Shown: in pieces, positions 32,057 through 40,725 of the stretch
How positions within the stretch are numbered: the first letter of the stretch is position 1
How the letters are laid out: each line of letters opens with the position of its first letter
Source of the DNA: Flavobacterium psychroterrae
Lineage (GTDB): Bacteria; Bacteroidota; Bacteroidia; Flavobacteriales; Flavobacteriaceae
Direction of reading: 5' to 3'
Length of the DNA stretch: 63,827 bases
NCBI RefSeq assembly: GCF_018380615.1
Contig: NZ_JAGYVZ010000022.1
Location: 1-63,827 of the forward strand
Made by a program: the position numbers and the translations under genes
The notes under the pieces: model-generated
Told to the model about the DNA's origin: nothing
Databases searched by the model: none
Seen by the model: the letters and a program-made list of their open reading frames with translations, nothing else

Positions 32057-33919
32057 GTGAATTACTTATCTGTAGAAAATTTATCGAAGTCGTTTGGCGA
32101 AAAAACGCTGTTTGACAATATCTCGTTTGGAATAAACAAAGATCAAAAAATTGCTTTCATTGCCAAAAATGGTTCGGGAAAAACAACCATTATGAGCATT
32201 ATTAACGGTTTAGAAGAACCGGATACTGGTCAGGTGGTCTTAAGAAAAGGTATCAAAATGGCTTTTCTTTCTCAGAGCAACAATTTGCAGGAAGAGTTGA
32301 CTATTGAAGAAAGTATTTTTGCATCTGATAATGAGACTTTAAAAGTTATTGAGAAATACGAAAAAGCACTTGAAAATCCAGACGATGAAGAGGCATATCA
32401 AAAAGCTTTTGACGGAATGGACCAACATAATGCGTGGGATTTTGAAACGCAATACAAGCAAATTCTTTTCAAACTAAAACTGGAAGATTTTAAACTGAAA
32501 GTAAAAAATCTTTCAGGTGGACAAAAAAAGCGTCTTTCATTAGCGATTATCCTAATCAATCGCCCTGATTTATTGATTCTGGATGAGCCAACCAATCACC
32601 TGGATCTTGAAATGATCGAATGGCTGGAAAGTTATTTTGCCAAAGAAAATATTACGTTGTTTATGGTTACGCACGACCGATTCTTTTTAGAGCGTGTTTG
32701 TAATGAAATTATCGAACTTGACAACGGAAAATTATACCAATACAAAGGAAATTATTCTTATTATTTAGAGAAAAAAGAAGAAAGACTTACCTCTGAAAAT
32801 GCAAGTGTTGATAAAGCAAAAAATCTATTTACAAAAGAATTAGAGTGGATGCGCCGTCAGCCAAAAGCGAGAACGACAAAATCGAAATCGCGTCAGGATG
32901 ATTTTTATGTAATTAAAGAAAAAGCACAAAGCCGTCGTCGCGAAAACAAGGTTGAACTTGAAATTAATATGGAACGTATGGGAAGCAAGATTATCGAGCT
33001 TCACAAAATCTCCAAGAAATTTAAGGATCATGTCATTCTGGACAATTTTAGTTTTGATTTTCAACGTGGAGAACGCATTGGAATCATTGGTAAAAACGGA
33101 ACTGGGAAATCTACTTTTTTAAATCTTTTAACGGGAACACTTCCATTAGATAGTGGTCGCGTAGTAAAAGGTGAAACGATAAAAATTGGTTATTACACAC
33201 AAACCGGAATCAACCCGAAACCAAATCAGCGTGTAATTGATATTATTAAAGAATATGGAGAATTTATTCCGCTTGCAAAAGGCAGAATGATTTCGGCTTC
33301 GCAATTATTGGAGCGTTTTCTTTTTGATGCGAAAAAACAATATGATTTTGTAGAAAAATTAAGTGGTGGAGAATTAAAACGTTTGTATTTATGTACGGTT
33401 TTGATTCAGAATCCTAACTTTTTGATTCTGGATGAGCCAACGAACGATTTAGATATCGTGACGCTAAATGTCCTTGAAAGTTTCCTTTTAGATTATCCTG
33501 GTTGTTTACTTGTTGTATCTCACGACCGTTATTTTATGGATAAAATTGTCGATCACTTATTTGTTTTTAGAGGAAATGGTGAAATCGAAAATTTCCCCGG
33601 AAACTATTCTGACTTTAGAGCTTATGAAGATAGTTCTGAGGTTGCTCAAAAAGAAGAAAACAAAGCAGAGAAGAAAGATTGGAAACAAAATAATCCAACC
33701 GGAAATTTAACTTTCAACGAGCAAAAAGAATATCAAAAACTGGAAAGAGAAATTAAAGATTTAGAAATCGACAAAACTAAAATCGAACAATTATTCTCTG
33801 AAGGGAAAGTTGCGGATGCTGATATTGACAAAAAAGCAAATGAATTACAAAACATAATCAATAAAATAGATCAGAAAGAAGAACGTTGGTTTGAGCTTTC
33901 GGCTAAGATTGAGGGGTAG
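32057..33919 (+). CDS. ABC-F family ATPase (Uup-like)
   Basis: A 620-residue cytoplasmic protein with two ABC ATPase domains and no membrane segment. Walker A motifs are AKNGSGKTT (about 36) and GKNGTGKS (about 350). The signatures are LSGGQKKRLSLA and LSGGELKRLYLC, and the Walker B motifs are LLILDEPTNHLDL and FLILDEPTNDLDI. The linker is highly charged, and a C-terminal coiled coil (about 555-618) resembles Uup. ABC-F proteins act on the ribosome in translation or resistance. The start is GTG 32057. A three-unit tandem repeat sits immediately upstream. Confidence 0.93.
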   Translation: MNYLSVENLSKSFGEKTLFDNISFGINKDQKIAFIAKNGSGKTTIMSIINGLEEPDTGQVVLRKGIKMAFLSQSNNLQEELTIEESIFASDNETLKVIEKYEKALENPDDEEAYQKAFDGMDQHNAWDFETQYKQILFKLKLEDFKLKVKNLSGGQKKRLSLAIILINRPDLLILDEPTNHLDLEMIEWLESYFAKENITLFMVTHDRFFLERVCNEIIELDNGKLYQYKGNYSYYLEKKEERLTSENASVDKAKNLFTKELEWMRRQPKARTTKSKSRQDDFYVIKEKAQSRRRENKVELEINMERMGSKIIELHKISKKFKDHVILDNFSFDFQRGERIGIIGKNGTGKSTFLNLLTGTLPLDSGRVVKGETIKIGYYTQTGINPKPNQRVIDIIKEYGEFIPLAKGRMISASQLLERFLFDAKKQYDFVEKLSGGELKRLYLCTVLIQNPNFLILDEPTNDLDIVTLNVLESFLLDYPGCLLVVSHDRYFMDKIVDHLFVFRGNGEIENFPGNYSDFRAYEDSSEVAQKEENKAEKKDWKQNNPTGNLTFNEQKEYQKLEREIKDLEIDKTKIEQLFSEGKVADADIDKKANELQNIINKIDQKEERWFELSAKIEG

Positions 33920-33925
33920 TTTTAG

Positions 33926-33957
33926 TTTTTCAGTCGCAGTGACAGTTTTCAGTCTTT
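33926..33957. repeat. CAGT-word arm, left of the IVP gene
   Basis: TTTTTCAGTCGCAGTGACAG followed by TTTTCAGTCTTT. It is complementary to 34406-34437 on the other side of the four-helix protein gene. Confidence 0.75.
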
Positions 33958-34027
33958 ATGCAGAATATTTTATCCTGCAAAGTAGTATTTTTCCTGTTTT
34001 TTAATTATCCTTGTGAAAAATTAAATA

Positions 34028-34396
34028 ATGGATTTCAAAGAATTATTGGCTTATAAAAAGTCATTTGAACTTGCAATGGAAATATTTCAAATATCAAAGG
34101 CATTTCCTAAAGAAGAAAAATTTTCACTAACTGATCAGATAAGGCGATCTTCAAGAAGCGTTTGTGCAAATATTGCAGAATCATATCGAAAGAGAAGATA
34201 TGTAAATCACTTTATAAGCAAATTGACTGATAGCGATGCTGAAAATTCTGAAACTAATGTTTGGCTAGAATTTTCACTAAAATGTGAATATATAAACCAG
34301 GAAAAATTTGATCTTTTAAATAGAAAAAGTGCTGAAATTGGAAAACTTATTAATTACATGATTAACAATCCTAATAAATTTGGATGCAGTATTTAA
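34028..34396 (+). CDS. Four-helix bundle protein of the 23S rRNA-intervening-sequence (IVP) family
   Basis: A 122-residue all-helical protein. Features of the family are FKELLAYKKSFELAMEIFQI, SLTDQIRRSSRSVCANIAES (basic helix) and LIGKLINYMI-like endings (here IGKLINYMI). Proteins of this family were first described inside intervening sequences of 23S rRNA genes, and many are also found alone in genomes. The function is unclear. Here the gene is not in rRNA. It lies between two complementary CAGT-word arms (33926-33957 and 34406-34437), as if it filled the loop of an intergenic palindrome. Confidence 0.9.
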   Translation: MDFKELLAYKKSFELAMEIFQISKAFPKEEKFSLTDQIRRSSRSVCANIAESYRKRRYVNHFISKLTDSDAENSETNVWLEFSLKCEYINQEKFDLLNRKSAEIGKLINYMINNPNKFGCSI

Positions 34397-34405
34397 TATC
34401 AAAGC

Positions 34406-34437
34406 AAAACTGAAAACTGACACTGAGACTGAAAACT
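34406..34437. repeat. CAGT-word arm, right of the IVP gene
   Basis: AAAACTGAAAACTGACACTG followed by AGACTGAAAACT is the inverted partner of 33926-33957. Confidence 0.75.
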
Positions 34438-34471
34438 TTATTATATTAGCTCTTTTAAAAATCCACATTTC

Positions 34472-34945
34472 ATGAAATACATTTTAACTTCATTATTAGC
34501 CTTAACACTTTTTATCTCTTGTAATAGTGACAAAGAAAAAAGCAGTGAACAACAAGAAACAGATTATACTGTTGAAAACGAAAAAGAAATCACAGATTAT
34601 ATCGCTAAAAACAAACTAACAGCTGTAAAAAGCGATACTGGTTTGTATTATGTAATCAACGAACCGGGAACCGGAAAACAACCAACAGCAACATCAAATG
34701 TAACTGTAGTGTATAAAGGATATTATTCTAACGGAAATGTATTTGACCAAAGTAAACCTGAAGGACTTTCTTTTGGATTGAATCAGGTTATTAAAGGCTG
34801 GACAGAAGGTATTCCTCATTTTAAAGAAGGCGGAAGCGGAATTTTATTAGTGCCTTCACATTTAGGTTACGGAAGTTTTGACTCTAATGGAATCGCAGGC
34901 GGTTCTGTACTTATTTTTGACGTTAAATTAATTAAGGTCAACTAA
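34472..34945 (+). CDS. FKBP-type peptidyl-prolyl isomerase lipoprotein
   Basis: A 157-residue lipoprotein. The signal peptide ends with lipobox LFISC (Cys17), then a Ser/Lys/Gln-rich linker. The FKBP domain (about 55-157) has VTVVYKGYYSNGNVFDQS, QVIKGWTEGIPHFKEGGSG and PSHLGYG, with the aromatic residues of the active site. It should assist folding at proline bonds outside the cytoplasm, probably anchored to a membrane. A hairpin terminator follows. Confidence 0.93.
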   Translation: MKYILTSLLALTLFISCNSDKEKSSEQQETDYTVENEKEITDYIAKNKLTAVKSDTGLYYVINEPGTGKQPTATSNVTVVYKGYYSNGNVFDQSKPEGLSFGLNQVIKGWTEGIPHFKEGGSGILLVPSHLGYGSFDSNGIAGGSVLIFDVKLIKVN

Positions 34946-34974
34946 ATAAATTACAAAACAACTCATCTTAATAA

Positions 34975-35010
34975 AAAACCACAACAGAATTATATTTTTG
35001 TTGTGGTTTT
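34975..35010 (+). terminator. Terminator after the FKBP gene
   Basis: AAAACCACAACA at 34975-34986 pairs with TGTTGTGGTTTT at 34999-35010, and a T run follows. The same stem recurs at 35722-35757. Confidence 0.9.
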
Positions 35011-35157
35011 TTTCATTTAAACTAAAAACAGCATTCGATTCTAAGAATAACAAAAATTCCACATGTAATAAATTGAAAAAATTATGTAAATGATACTTCA
35101 TTTGTTTTCCGAGATTTGTGTAAGTGAAAATGAATTCACAATTAACACATATATAAA

Positions 35158-35700
35158 ATGGAAAATCTAAATAACCCAGACGGAACTAAACGTCAAATAC
35201 TTACAGGAATGTTCACAGATCGTGAAAGCACAGAAAGAGCGTACAACACTTTACATGACAGAGGATATACAAAGGACGAAATAAACCTTATCATGTCTGA
35301 TGACACAAGAAAAAAACATTATTCAGATAAACACGATCATTCTGAATTAGGAACAAAAGCAGCTGAAACTGCTGGAACAGGATCTGCCATTGGCGGAACA
35401 ATTGGAGCTATCGTAGGAGTTGTTGCAGCATTAGGAACAAGCCTTGTTATTCCTGGATTAGGATTAATCATTGCTGGTCCTTTAGCAGCAGGTTTAGCTG
35501 GTGCAGGTGCAGGTGGAATCACAGGGGGTTTAATTGGTGCTTTAGTAGGATCTGGTATTCCAGAAGAAAGAGCAAAAGTTTACGAATCAGGAATTAAAGA
35601 TGGTCACGTTGTATTAGGAGTTCATACTCGTAATGACGAAGATGCTGAATATTTTGAAAGAGAATGGAAATCAAATAAAGGAGAAAACATTTACCGTTAA
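35158..35700 (+). CDS. General-stress YflT-like protein with glycine-zipper core
   Basis: A 180-residue protein. The N-terminal part (about 12-55, ILTGMFTDRESTERAYNTLH and KDEINLIMSD) matches the general stress protein 17M/YflT type domain. The middle (about 70-140) is a Gly/Ala-rich hydrophobic hairpin (GTGSAIGGTIGAIVGVVAAL) that should insert in a membrane. The C-terminus (RAKVYESGIKDGHVVLGVHT) repeats the small alpha/beta pattern. Such proteins are often stress-induced. The gene stands between two near-identical terminators. Confidence 0.82.
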   Translation: MENLNNPDGTKRQILTGMFTDRESTERAYNTLHDRGYTKDEINLIMSDDTRKKHYSDKHDHSELGTKAAETAGTGSAIGGTIGAIVGVVAALGTSLVIPGLGLIIAGPLAAGLAGAGAGGITGGLIGALVGSGIPEERAKVYESGIKDGHVVLGVHTRNDEDAEYFEREWKSNKGENIYR

Positions 35701-35721
35701 TCCCCCTAATTTTTCAAAAAG

Positions 35722-35757
35722 AAAAACCACAACAAAATTTATTCTGTTGTGGTTTTT
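35722..35757. terminator. Terminator after the stress-protein gene
   Basis: AAAAACCACAACA at 35722-35734 pairs with TGTTGTGGTTTTT at 35745-35757. It is nearly identical to the terminator at 34975-35010. Confidence 0.88.
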
Positions 35758-35762
35758 ATGTT

Positions 35763-35816
35763 TAAACTGTGACTGAAACAGAGACTGAGACTGAAAAATG
35801 AGACTGAGACTAAAAA
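35763..35816 (+). repeat. CAGT-word array, one orientation only
   Basis: Words such as GTGACTGAAACAGAGACTGA followed by GACTGAAAAATGAGACTGAG run up to the stop codon of the minus-strand SDR gene. There is no inverted partner nearby. Confidence 0.7.
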
Positions 35817-37370
35817 TTACCAAGGAATTGGATTATAATCTTTCAGGAATTTTCCGCACCAATGTTTTCCTGTATTAATTCCGTCAAACAACGGATCCAT
35901 AACACGTGCCGCTCCATCTACAATATCTAATGGCGGTTGAAAATCCTCCAGTTCTTGTTTTTTCTTAGCTAATTCGGCAGGATCTTCGTCAGTTACCCAA
36001 CCTGTATCAACGGCATTCATAAAAATACCATGTTTTGCTAAAGTTCCGGACGAAGTATGCGTTAACATATTCAAGGCAGCTTTTGCCATATTGGTATGTG
36101 GATGACGATCTTCTTTAAAAAAACGATGAAATTTTCCTTCCATTGCCGAAACATTTATAATGTGTTTTTGTCCCGTATTATCTTTTTTCATTACTTCCGA
36201 AAGTCGGTTACATAAAACAAAAGGCGCAACAGAATTTACCAACTGAACTTCAATCATTTCCGTAGTTTCGATTTGACCTAAGCGCAAACGCCAGCTATTG
36301 GTTTTTCGCAAATCAACTTGTTGTAAATCGGCATCAAGTTCTCCTTCAGGAAAAACTTCATTTGCCACTAATGCATTATCAAAAGAATACGGGATCTGAG
36401 ATAATTTGGCAGAAGCCCTCAAACCAATTCCGGGTTCAGGTCCGTGCCACGTAACCGGCATATTCTCGTTAGAAGAAGCTCCGCTTGTCAGCATTTTTAA
36501 TTCATCCAGGCAATTAAGATGATCTAATAATAATTCCTGCGCTTGTTTTGGTAGTGCGCTTATTGGCAATTCTTCATTTTCCATTAAATGCGAATAAAAA
36601 CCAGCCGGACGCCTTACAGTTTGAGCAGCATTATTAATCAGAATATCTAAACGTTCGTATTTTTGTTCGATAAAATTGCAGAAAATCTCTACACTGGGAA
36701 TATGTCTTAAATCTAAACCATGAATTTTTAAGCGATGTCCCCATTCCATAAAATCATATTCCTTAGCAAAACGCAAAGCCGAATCTACCGGAAAACGAGT
36801 TGTGGCAATAACAGTTGCTCCGCCACGCAAAAGCATCAATGTAATATGATAACCAATTTTTAAACGAGAACCTGTAATAATGGCAACTTGCCCCTTTACA
36901 TCAGCAGTCTGGAAACGTTTTGCATAATTAAAATCGCCACAATCTGTACACATTGTATCATAAAAGTGGTGCATTTTAGTAAATTCAGTTTTACAGACGT
37001 AACAATTTCTTGGTGTTTCGAGTTCTAATTGCTCTTTGTGCACAAGATCATTAAAAGCTAATAATTTAGGCGCAACAAATATACTTGCTTCACGCGCATA
37101 ACGAATTCCGGTTTCTTTACGAGCGGTTTTGTCTTTTTTCTCTTTTTTACGTTTGGCAGCTTGTAAACCATCTTTAATTCTTCGCGAAAACTCACCTTTG
37201 TCTGGTCTGGAAAACATTCCGGCTTCTTTGATTAAAGCAATTCGTTGTTCTTTCGGAATATCAAATATCTGATCTGTATTCGTATTCAATTGTGCCAAAA
37301 TAGCAATGCATCGATTAATTTCTTCAGAAGATATCGTACTTCTATCTTCTATTTCTTCCTTCAACATCAT
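35817..37370 (-). CDS. Atypical SDR with N-terminal zinc-finger extension
   Basis: A 517-residue protein. The first 160 residues are an extension with a basic coiled region (about 65-90) and four Cys (C123, C126, C141, C144) that form a likely zinc knuckle. A short-chain dehydrogenase domain follows: TGSRLKIG (166-173) for the dinucleotide, NNAA (246-249), and INVSAMEGK with Ser408. At the catalytic Tyr position of YxxxK the sequence is T426-N-M-A-K430, so Tyr is replaced by Thr. A long insert (about 255-375) is also unusual. Activity as an ordinary SDR is doubtful; the substrate is unknown. Confidence 0.82.
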   Translation of the reverse strand: MMLKEEIEDRSTISSEEINRCIAILAQLNTNTDQIFDIPKEQRIALIKEAGMFSRPDKGEFSRRIKDGLQAAKRKKEKKDKTARKETGIRYAREASIFVAPKLLAFNDLVHKEQLELETPRNCYVCKTEFTKMHHFYDTMCTDCGDFNYAKRFQTADVKGQVAIITGSRLKIGYHITLMLLRGGATVIATTRFPVDSALRFAKEYDFMEWGHRLKIHGLDLRHIPSVEIFCNFIEQKYERLDILINNAAQTVRRPAGFYSHLMENEELPISALPKQAQELLLDHLNCLDELKMLTSGASSNENMPVTWHGPEPGIGLRASAKLSQIPYSFDNALVANEVFPEGELDADLQQVDLRKTNSWRLRLGQIETTEMIEVQLVNSVAPFVLCNRLSEVMKKDNTGQKHIINVSAMEGKFHRFFKEDRHPHTNMAKAALNMLTHTSSGTLAKHGIFMNAVDTGWVTDEDPAELAKKKQELEDFQPPLDIVDGAARVMDPLFDGINTGKHWCGKFLKDYNPIPW

Positions 37371-37423
37371 AAAAAACGTATTACTATTAGCTTAAATTTA
37401 AAGTCCGCAAATATAGTCTTTTT

Positions 37424-37459
37424 AAAAGTCTAAAGTCGTAAAGTCAAAAGTCATAAAGT
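37424..37459 (+). repeat. AAAGTC-word tandem array
   Basis: AAAAGTCTAAAGTCGTAAAG followed by TCAAAAGTCATAAAGT. It lies in the divergent spacer between the SDR and methyltransferase genes, with no inverted arm. Confidence 0.6.
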
Positions 37460-37498
37460 AATACATATCTCTAAACTTTCCGCCTTTGTACTTTTTTG

Positions 37499-37506
37499 TA
37501 TCTTCG
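37499..37506 (+). promoter_or_regulatory. Possible -7 box of the methyltransferase gene
   Basis: TATCTTCG resembles TAnnTTTG with one change, 21 bp before ATG 37528. Confidence 0.35.
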
Positions 37507-37527
37507 CGCTCATATGCAACTATTAAT

Positions 37528-38319
37528 ATGCTATTTCAGATAAAATCCTATTTAAAATTTCTTTGGAAATCTAAAAACGAACACGGAGTACATTCTCCTT
37601 TTGTTTTTAATTTATTGACAAAATGTTTTTATGATAAAAAATCAAAGCCTGAATATTCAATTTTAAAAAATTACAGAAAATCTCTTTTAGAAAATAAAAA
37701 TTTTATTGATGTAACTGATTTTGGTGCAGGTTCAAAAGTTTTTAAATCAAATAGAAGACAAATTTCTAAAATTGCCAAAACAGCAGGGATTTCGCCAAAA
37801 CGTGCTGAATTACTTTTTAGGGTTACTGACTATTTTCAGCCAAAAAATATTCTGGAAATCGGAACTTCATTAGGTTTGGCAACTTCTGCTTTAGCATTAG
37901 GAAATATAAATGCTAAAGTAATTACTTTAGAAGGCTGTCCGGAAACTGGAAATCAATGTCAATTGCAATTTCAAAAATTCAATTTCAAAAATGTTACTCC
38001 CGTAATAACTGAATTCGAAATTTACCTTCAGGATATTAAACTGAGACTGGAAACCGAGACTAAAAACTTTGATTTAATTTATTTCGACGGTAATCATTCT
38101 AAAAAAGCAACTTTAGCTTATTTTGATCTTTTATTAACTACAATAACAAATGACTCTGTCTGGATTTTTGATGACATTCATTGGTCCCCAGAAATGGAAG
38201 AAGCCTGGGAAATAATTAAAAAACATCCAAAAGTAACTGTAACGATTGATACTTTTCAATGGGGATTTGTGTTTTTCAGGTATGAACAGGAAAAAGAACA
38301 TTTTGTGATTAGGGCATAA
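37528..38319 (+). CDS. Class I SAM-dependent methyltransferase
   Basis: A 263-residue protein. ATG 37528 is preferred because the family start (SYLKFLWKSKNEHGVHSPFV) follows directly; an earlier in-frame TTG would add 14 residues within the promoter region. The Rossmann-type core has motif I ILEIGTSLGLATSALALGN, VITLEGCP as acidic motif II, and FDLIYFDGNHS. The pattern resembles O-methyltransferases. The substrate is unknown. A strong terminator begins at the stop codon. Confidence 0.88.
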   Translation: MLFQIKSYLKFLWKSKNEHGVHSPFVFNLLTKCFYDKKSKPEYSILKNYRKSLLENKNFIDVTDFGAGSKVFKSNRRQISKIAKTAGISPKRAELLFRVTDYFQPKNILEIGTSLGLATSALALGNINAKVITLEGCPETGNQCQLQFQKFNFKNVTPVITEFEIYLQDIKLRLETETKNFDLIYFDGNHSKKATLAYFDLLLTTITNDSVWIFDDIHWSPEMEEAWEIIKKHPKVTVTIDTFQWGFVFFRYEQEKEHFVIRA

Positions 38320-38320
38320 A

Positions 38321-38352
38321 AAAAAAGACAATCATCGCTGATTGTCTTTTTT
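38321..38352. terminator. Bidirectional terminator
   Basis: AAAAAAGACAATCA at 38321-38334 pairs perfectly with TGATTGTCTTTTTT at 38339-38352, with loop TCGC. It separates convergent genes. Confidence 0.92.
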
Positions 38353-38377
38353 AATACTAATTCAAATATTTACCAAA

Positions 38378-39037
38378 TTATTTTTTGGCATCTTTATTTT
38401 CTTCAGATTTAGCACCCATTCTGTTAACAGTATACATTGGTGCAAATTTCAATTTTAAACCTGCAATTTTTCTATTATCTTCAGATGTTAATCCTTCTTT
38501 TTCAACTGTATTTTTACGGCTGTCAAGTGCTTCATACATCAATTTTACTTCATCCCAATCTTCACGAGAATATTTATCTTTATTATCCTCTACGGTATGA
38601 ACAAATTGTTGGTACACACTATGAATATTTTTAGCGTTTACCCAGTCAAAGTTCATGTCATCGCCAATTTTTCCTTCACCAAATAAGGCGTTTCTCAATT
38701 GTTGCTTTGGGCTTGCAGCTGGAGGGGCAAAAACGGTGGTCATTTCATTTTTAAATTCTTCATACTTGATTTTACTCGCATTTATTTTTTCTGTTGCTGC
38801 TGTATTGTCTTTAACGTCAGCAAGTGCAGTTTGAGCTTCTGCAGCTCTTCTGTCGTACTCAGCGTCAACATTTTTCCAATCTGCTTTCAAATCGTCAGCT
38901 TTTACATTTTTTACTGAATCGACGTAGGCTACATAAGAGTCGATTGTTTTTTGAGCTTTCTCTTGTTTTTCGTCTTTACAAGAAGTTAAACTTAGTGCAA
39001 TTAATGCAATTCCCGATAATAATTGTATGTTCTTCAT
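38378..39037 (-). CDS. Helical lipoprotein (DUF6565-like)
   Basis: A 219-residue predicted lipoprotein with lipobox LSLTSC (Cys20). The mature part is charged and strongly helical (KAQKTIDSYVAYVDSVKNVK and repeated Ala/Lys/Glu blocks), with coiled-coil potential at about 25-115. I recall similar proteins labelled DUF6565 in Bacteroidota, but the label is from memory. Its function is unknown. A -7 box TATATTTG (minus strand, 39064-39071) lies 27 bp upstream. The remaining 39072-39334 spacer holds only AT-rich DNA. Confidence 0.8.
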   Translation of the reverse strand: MKNIQLLSGIALIALSLTSCKDEKQEKAQKTIDSYVAYVDSVKNVKADDLKADWKNVDAEYDRRAAEAQTALADVKDNTAATEKINASKIKYEEFKNEMTTVFAPPAASPKQQLRNALFGEGKIGDDMNFDWVNAKNIHSVYQQFVHTVEDNKDKYSREDWDEVKLMYEALDSRKNTVEKEGLTSEDNRKIAGLKLKFAPMYTVNRMGAKSEENKDAKK

Positions 39038-39063
39038 AATTTTGCTTATTTAATATTACATCA

Positions 39064-39071
39064 CAAATATA
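39064..39071 (-). promoter_or_regulatory. -7 promoter box of the helical lipoprotein gene
   Basis: The minus strand reads TATATTTG, a full match to TAnnTTTG. Confidence 0.55.
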
Positions 39072-39334
39072 GTTAAAAATTCTAATAATCATATATTATT
39101 ATCAAGAAATTAATACTAATTATAAATTTAATTTAATAAAAAACACAAAATATGATAATTATGTAAAAACAATTCACAATCATATAACAAGTTTTTCATT
39201 GACTATAATATCTTTTTTTAGAAGATTAAAAAAGTTCCTGTAAATGCTGGGATCTGTAACAAAAATCAATTTTATGCTACTTATCGTTTATTGAAAAGTG
39301 TTTTGTACTTTTAAATCCAAAATTGTAAATCGAA

Positions 39335-40021
39335 ATGGCAAATCCATTAATTAAAATAACCAACATCAAAAGAGATTTTGTATTGGGTAACGAAATTGTC
39401 TATGTTTTAAAAGGTATAGATTTAGAAATCAACAAAGGCGAATACGTAGCTTTAATGGGACCGTCAGGATCTGGAAAATCAACTTTAATGAATTTATTAG
39501 GTTGCCTTGATACACCAACTTCAGGACATTATGTATTGAACGGAAAAGATGTGAGCCAAATGAAGGATGATGAGTTGGCAGGAATTCGGAACAAAGAAAT
39601 TGGATTTGTATTTCAAACCTTTAATCTTTTACCCCGCACAACTGCTTTAGACAATGTCGCTCTACCTATGATTTATGCCGGATATTCAAAATCTGAGCGT
39701 AACGAGCGTGCGATTGAAGTTTTAAAGCAAGTAAATCTCGCTGACAGAATGGATCACCAACCCAATCAACTTTCCGGAGGACAACGTCAGCGTGTGGCAA
39801 TTGCCCGTGCCTTGGTCAACAAACCTTCGATTATATTGGCCGATGAACCAACCGGAAACTTAGACAGTAAAACCTCTGTAGAAATCATGAAGCTTTTTGG
39901 TGATATCCATGAACAAGGAAATACAGTAATATTAGTAACACACGAAGAAGATATCGCAGCTTATGCACACCGCGTAATTAGGCTAAGAGATGGCTTGATT
40001 GAAAGTGACACAACCAAATAA
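39335..40021 (+). CDS. ABC transporter ATPase (MacB/LolD type)
   Basis: A 228-residue ATPase. Walker A is GPSGSGKST (about 43-51), the Q loop follows in FVFQTFNLLPRTTALDNVAL, the signature is LSGGQRQRVAIARAL, and Walker B is IILADEPTGNLDS. The last residues include the H loop THEEDIAAYAHR. It belongs to the branch that serves MacB- and LolCDE-type permeases for lipoprotein sorting or envelope export. No permease gene is adjacent, so its partner must be elsewhere. Confidence 0.9.
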   Translation: MANPLIKITNIKRDFVLGNEIVYVLKGIDLEINKGEYVALMGPSGSGKSTLMNLLGCLDTPTSGHYVLNGKDVSQMKDDELAGIRNKEIGFVFQTFNLLPRTTALDNVALPMIYAGYSKSERNERAIEVLKQVNLADRMDHQPNQLSGGQRQRVAIARALVNKPSIILADEPTGNLDSKTSVEIMKLFGDIHEQGNTVILVTHEEDIAAYAHRVIRLRDGLIESDTTK

Positions 40022-40023
40022 TT

Positions 40024-40145
40024 GTAGATTTGTGATTTTAGATTTTAGATTCCTTCTGTAATTTATACTTTGTAATTTAAATCGATTAATACAATTTTAA
40101 GATTCCAAATATTAAATCTAAAATCAGAAATCTAAAATCTAAAAT
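40024..40145. repeat. Intergenic palindrome, TTTTAGAT words
   Basis: The left arm has GATTTGTGATTTTAGATTTT followed by AGATTCC (from 40028). The right arm has AAATCTAAAATCAGAAATCT followed by AAAATCTAAAAT (to 40145). It ends 6 bp before the start of the next gene, which reads the same way, so it also covers a leader region. Confidence 0.78.
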
Positions 40146-40151
40146 GCCAAA

Positions 40152-40721
40152 ATGAAAGTATATACAAAAACAGGAGATAAAGGTACCACAGCTCTTTTTG
40201 GAGGCACGCGCGTTCCTAAAGATCACATACGAATTGACAGTTATGGAACCGTTGACGAATTGAACTCTTATATAGGACTCATTCGAGATCAGGAAATCGA
40301 TTCACATTATAAAACGATTTTAATCGAAATTCAGGACCGTTTATTTACCGTAGGCGCAATTTTAGCAACTCCTGCAGAGAAAGAAGTTTTAAAAAACGGA
40401 GAATTAAGATTAAAAAATCTCGGAATCATAGATACTGATATCGAATTATTAGAAAACGAAATTGATAAAATGGAAGAAAGCCTTCCGCAAATGACTCATT
40501 TTGTATTACCGGGTGGACATCCAACCGTGTCACATTGTCATATCGCACGTTGTATTTGTCGCCGTGCAGAGCGTTTGGCAGTACATTTAAGCCACAATGA
40601 ACACGTTCCTGAAATTGCAATCATGTACTTAAACCGACTTTCTGACTACCTTTTTGTCTTGGCACGGAAGTTGTCGTTTGACTTAAAAGCGGAGGAAGTG
40701 AAATGGATACCGAGAAAGTAA
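40152..40721 (+). CDS. PduO-type cob(I)alamin adenosyltransferase
   Basis: A 189-residue enzyme that transfers adenosyl from ATP to cob(I)alamin to make coenzyme B12. The N-terminal ATP site is KVYTKTGDKGTTALFGGTRV. The active-site region has DELNSYIGLIRDQ, and the C-terminal helix has the RCICRRAERLAVHLSH and LNRLSDYLFVLAR motifs of the PduO family. It is full length. It implies use of adenosylcobalamin, possibly including the B12-type radical SAM or mutases. The leader lies in a palindrome arm. Confidence 0.93.
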   Translation: MKVYTKTGDKGTTALFGGTRVPKDHIRIDSYGTVDELNSYIGLIRDQEIDSHYKTILIEIQDRLFTVGAILATPAEKEVLKNGELRLKNLGIIDTDIELLENEIDKMEESLPQMTHFVLPGGHPTVSHCHIARCICRRAERLAVHLSHNEHVPEIAIMYLNRLSDYLFVLARKLSFDLKAEEVKWIPRK

Positions 40722-40725
40722 ACAG

